Assembly: GCF_016862315.1 (NCBI RefSeq)
Contig: NZ_BOMS01000099.1
Coordinates: forward strand, 1-47,554
Direction: 5' to 3'
Source of the DNA: Actinoplanes palleronii
Lineage (GTDB): Bacteria > Actinomycetota > Actinomycetes > Mycobacteriales > Micromonosporaceae
Length of the DNA: 47,554 nt
The notes under the pieces are model-generated. The model worked only from the letters and a program-made list of their open reading frames with translations. It had not been told where the DNA came from and made no database searches. The position numbers and the translations under genes were made by a program. This document shows positions 46,096 to 47,554 of the stretch, piece by piece; the stretch's first letter is position 1, and every line of letters starts with the position of its first letter.

Positions 46096-47304
46096 ATGTA
46101 CGCCGTAGTCGACCTGCAGACCACCGGCACCAGGACCAGCTGGCACGACCGGATCGTGGAGATCGCCATCGTCCGGCTGGACGCGACCGGCACGGTCGTG
46201 GACGAGTGGTGCACCCTGGTCAACCCGGACCGTGACCTGGGCCCCCAGTCGTTGCACGGGATCACCGGCGCCGAGGCCCGCCGCGCCCCGGTCTTCGCCG
46301 AGGTGGCCGGCCAGATCGCTGAACGCCTGGCCGGGCAGCTGCTGGTGGCGCACAACCTGCTCTTCGACGCCGGTTTCCTGCTCGCCGAGTTCGGCAAGCT
46401 GGGCGTGACCGTGCCGGTCGACGACGACTGGGGACTGTGCACGATGCGCCTGGCCGGGCACTTCCTGCCCACCGCGTCGCGCAGCCTGAAAGCCTGCCGG
46501 GCCGCCGCCGGCTTGCCGCCGCACCGGGAGTACTCGGCACTGCACGGCGCCCGCGCCGCCGCCGAGCTGCTCACCTACTACCTCGGCCGGGCCGGCGATC
46601 CGCCGCCGTGGGCCGAGCTGTCCGACGAGGTCCGGCAGATGAAATGGCCCGCGCTGCCGGTCACCGACGTGGTGCCGGTCGCGCGAGGCCGCGCCGAGGA
46701 GCGCGAACCGCACTTCCTCACCCGGCTGGTCGAGCGGCTGCCCCGCCAGCTGAACCCGAAAGCGGACGCCTACCTGGCCCTGCTCGACGGCGTCCTGCTG
46801 GACCGGCACATCTCGGCCAGCGAGGCCGACCAGCTGGTCACCACCGCGGAACGGATCGGCCTGTCCCGCGCCGACGCCGAGTTCCTGCACCACCGCTACC
46901 TGTCCGGCCTGGCCGCGGTCGCCCTGGCCGACCAGATCCTCACCCCCGCGGAACGCCTCGACCTGGACGGCGTCGCCGAGCTGCTCGGCCTGACCAGTGC
47001 CGACGTCGACCGCGCCCTGGCCGGCGCCGCCGAGCAACCGTCCGCCCCGATCGCGCAGTGGCAGCTCAGCCCGGGCGACCAGGTGGTCTTCACCGGCATC
47101 CTGCAACCCCCGCGCGAACACCTCGAAGTCGACGCCCTCACCCACGGCCTGCGCACCGCCCGCAAGGTCACCAAACAGACCCGCCTGCTGGTCGCCGCCG
47201 ACCCCGACTCGATGTCCGGCACCGCCAAACTCGCCCGCCAGTACAACATCCCGATCGTCACCACGACCGCCTACCGCGCGATGCTCGAGGCCCTGCTCCG
47301 CTAA
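46096..47304 (+). CDS. DnaQ-like DEDDh protein with BRCT domain, probably inactive as a nuclease
   Basis: A 402-aa protein. Residues about 1-165 have the 3'-5' exonuclease fold, but the catalytic motifs are degraded: Exo I is VVDLQTTG (Glu replaced by Gln), Exo II keeps HNLLFDAGFL, and Exo III reads YSALHGARAAA where HxxxxD is expected. A middle helical region (about 225-310, LDRHISASEADQLVTTAERIG) resembles a TerB-like fold. A C-terminal BRCT domain covers about 318-400 (GDQVVFTGIL to AYRAMLEALL). It probably acts as a DNA-binding or scaffold protein. No ribosome site; TAGTTT lies 8 bases before the ATG. Confidence 0.85.
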   Translation: MYAVVDLQTTGTRTSWHDRIVEIAIVRLDATGTVVDEWCTLVNPDRDLGPQSLHGITGAEARRAPVFAEVAGQIAERLAGQLLVAHNLLFDAGFLLAEFGKLGVTVPVDDDWGLCTMRLAGHFLPTASRSLKACRAAAGLPPHREYSALHGARAAAELLTYYLGRAGDPPPWAELSDEVRQMKWPALPVTDVVPVARGRAEEREPHFLTRLVERLPRQLNPKADAYLALLDGVLLDRHISASEADQLVTTAERIGLSRADAEFLHHRYLSGLAAVALADQILTPAERLDLDGVAELLGLTSADVDRALAGAAEQPSAPIAQWQLSPGDQVVFTGILQPPREHLEVDALTHGLRTARKVTKQTRLLVAADPDSMSGTAKLARQYNIPIVTTTAYRAMLEALLR

Positions 47305-47310
47305 CCCCTC

Positions 47311-47362
47311 TTCTGGTACGAATACGGAGCGCCCGCCCGCAGGCCACAAGCCAAGCCCCCTG
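47311..47362 (+). repeat. conserved 3' block, copy C
   Basis: TTCTGGTACGAATACGGAGC, followed by GCCCGCCCGCAGGC, starts 6 bases after the stop codon and matches the block at 2013-2068 over about 45 bases, and the minus-strand block at 10817-10855. Confidence 0.6.
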
Positions 47363-47441
47363 ACTGCGGCCCGCTCCACCGCGCCCCTTCCGGCCCGGCC
47401 GCGCGTCCCGCGCCACCCCACTCACCGCACCCCCGCCACCC

Positions 47442-47499
47442 AGCCGGCGCTGAGGGGTCCCTCCGCCCCGCCTCGGTGAGGCACCCCTCAGCACCACCC
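47442..47499. repeat. palindromic repeat, copy C
   Basis: Same family as the copies near 2126 and 10669, with a slightly longer loop. The inner arms are CTGAGGGGTCCCTC and GAGGCACCCCTCAG. Probably the terminator of the DnaQ-like gene. Confidence 0.65.
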
Positions 47500-47509
47500 G
47501 ACGCCGCGC

Positions 47510-47554
47510 CAATGCCACTTAGCTTAAGTTGATCTTGGTGGCTAAGTGGCATTG
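47510..47554. repeat. perfect 14-bp inverted repeat at the window edge
   Basis: CAATGCCACTTAGC (47510-47523) and GCTAAGTGGCATTG (47541-47554) enclose a 17-base AT-rich loop. Base composition is unlike the surroundings. It may be a terminator for a gene outside the window, or one end of a repeated element. The right side is cut by the window. Confidence 0.7.

Noticed and set aside
47510..47554. Edge inverted repeat considered as an insertion sequence end
   Set aside because: No transposase or target duplication is visible in the window, so only an unassigned repeat can be supported.
1..47554. Search for tRNA, rRNA and riboswitches
   Set aside because: No cloverleaf, rRNA segment or known riboswitch core was recognised on either strand; absence by eye is not proof.

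Overview
The window is very GC-rich, with coding regions that use almost only G or C at third codon positions. An F420-type (deazaflavin) oxidoreductase, a SigE-family sigma factor, several probable leaderless genes and no AT-rich islands point to a filamentous actinomycete. The overall gene style suggests Micromonosporaceae (Actinoplanes-like); this is inference, because no rRNA or housekeeping marker is present. I saw no tRNA, rRNA, CRISPR array, transposase or prophage.

Layout. 1-2288: a frameshifted coding remnant, a secreted SGNH esterase and a small hypothetical gene. 2289-10600: a galactoside-utilisation locus. A LacI-type repressor is divergent from an operon of GH42 beta-galactosidase, two ABC permeases, a lipoprotein binding protein and a GH36 alpha-galactosidase. 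It has no ATPase of its own and carries two palindromic operators over and just after the promoter. 10856-13994: a molybdopterin oxidoreductase with its flavin reductase partner, behind a secreted subtilase. 14121-17547: a DUF385 protein, a AAA ATPase, and a SigE-family sigma factor coupled to a membrane-anchored partner. 17629-19445: a multicopper oxidase with a small membrane protein. 19493-23518: a tightly packed operon of NrtR-like NUDIX regulator, J-domain/pseudokinase protein, VWA protein and PurA-like enzyme, headed by two tandem palindromes.

23675-33579 is the most unusual stretch: a cell-surface cluster. It holds a DUF1540 metal-binding protein with iron-box-like sites upstream, three paralogous secreted IPT/TIG proteins, three paralogous membrane-anchored proteins sharing a two-cysteine C-terminal domain, and a second subtilase with a long Thr/Ala/Pro linker. 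I infer that these act together at the envelope; I do not recognise the set as a described system.

33904-47304: small genes (a hypothetical, DUF4142, a methyltransferase), then a five-gene MoxR AAA / VWA / DUF5682 / SWIM operon (43702 down to 35632). This is followed by an NAD(P)-binding oxidoreductase, a xi-class GST-like reductase, a TMEM175-type channel, and a DnaQ-like protein with a BRCT domain that has lost most of its catalytic residues. Three intergenic 3' ends (about 2013-2258, 10669-10855, 47311-47499) carry the same composite element: a conserved block after the stop codon followed by one or two long palindromes of about 53 bp.
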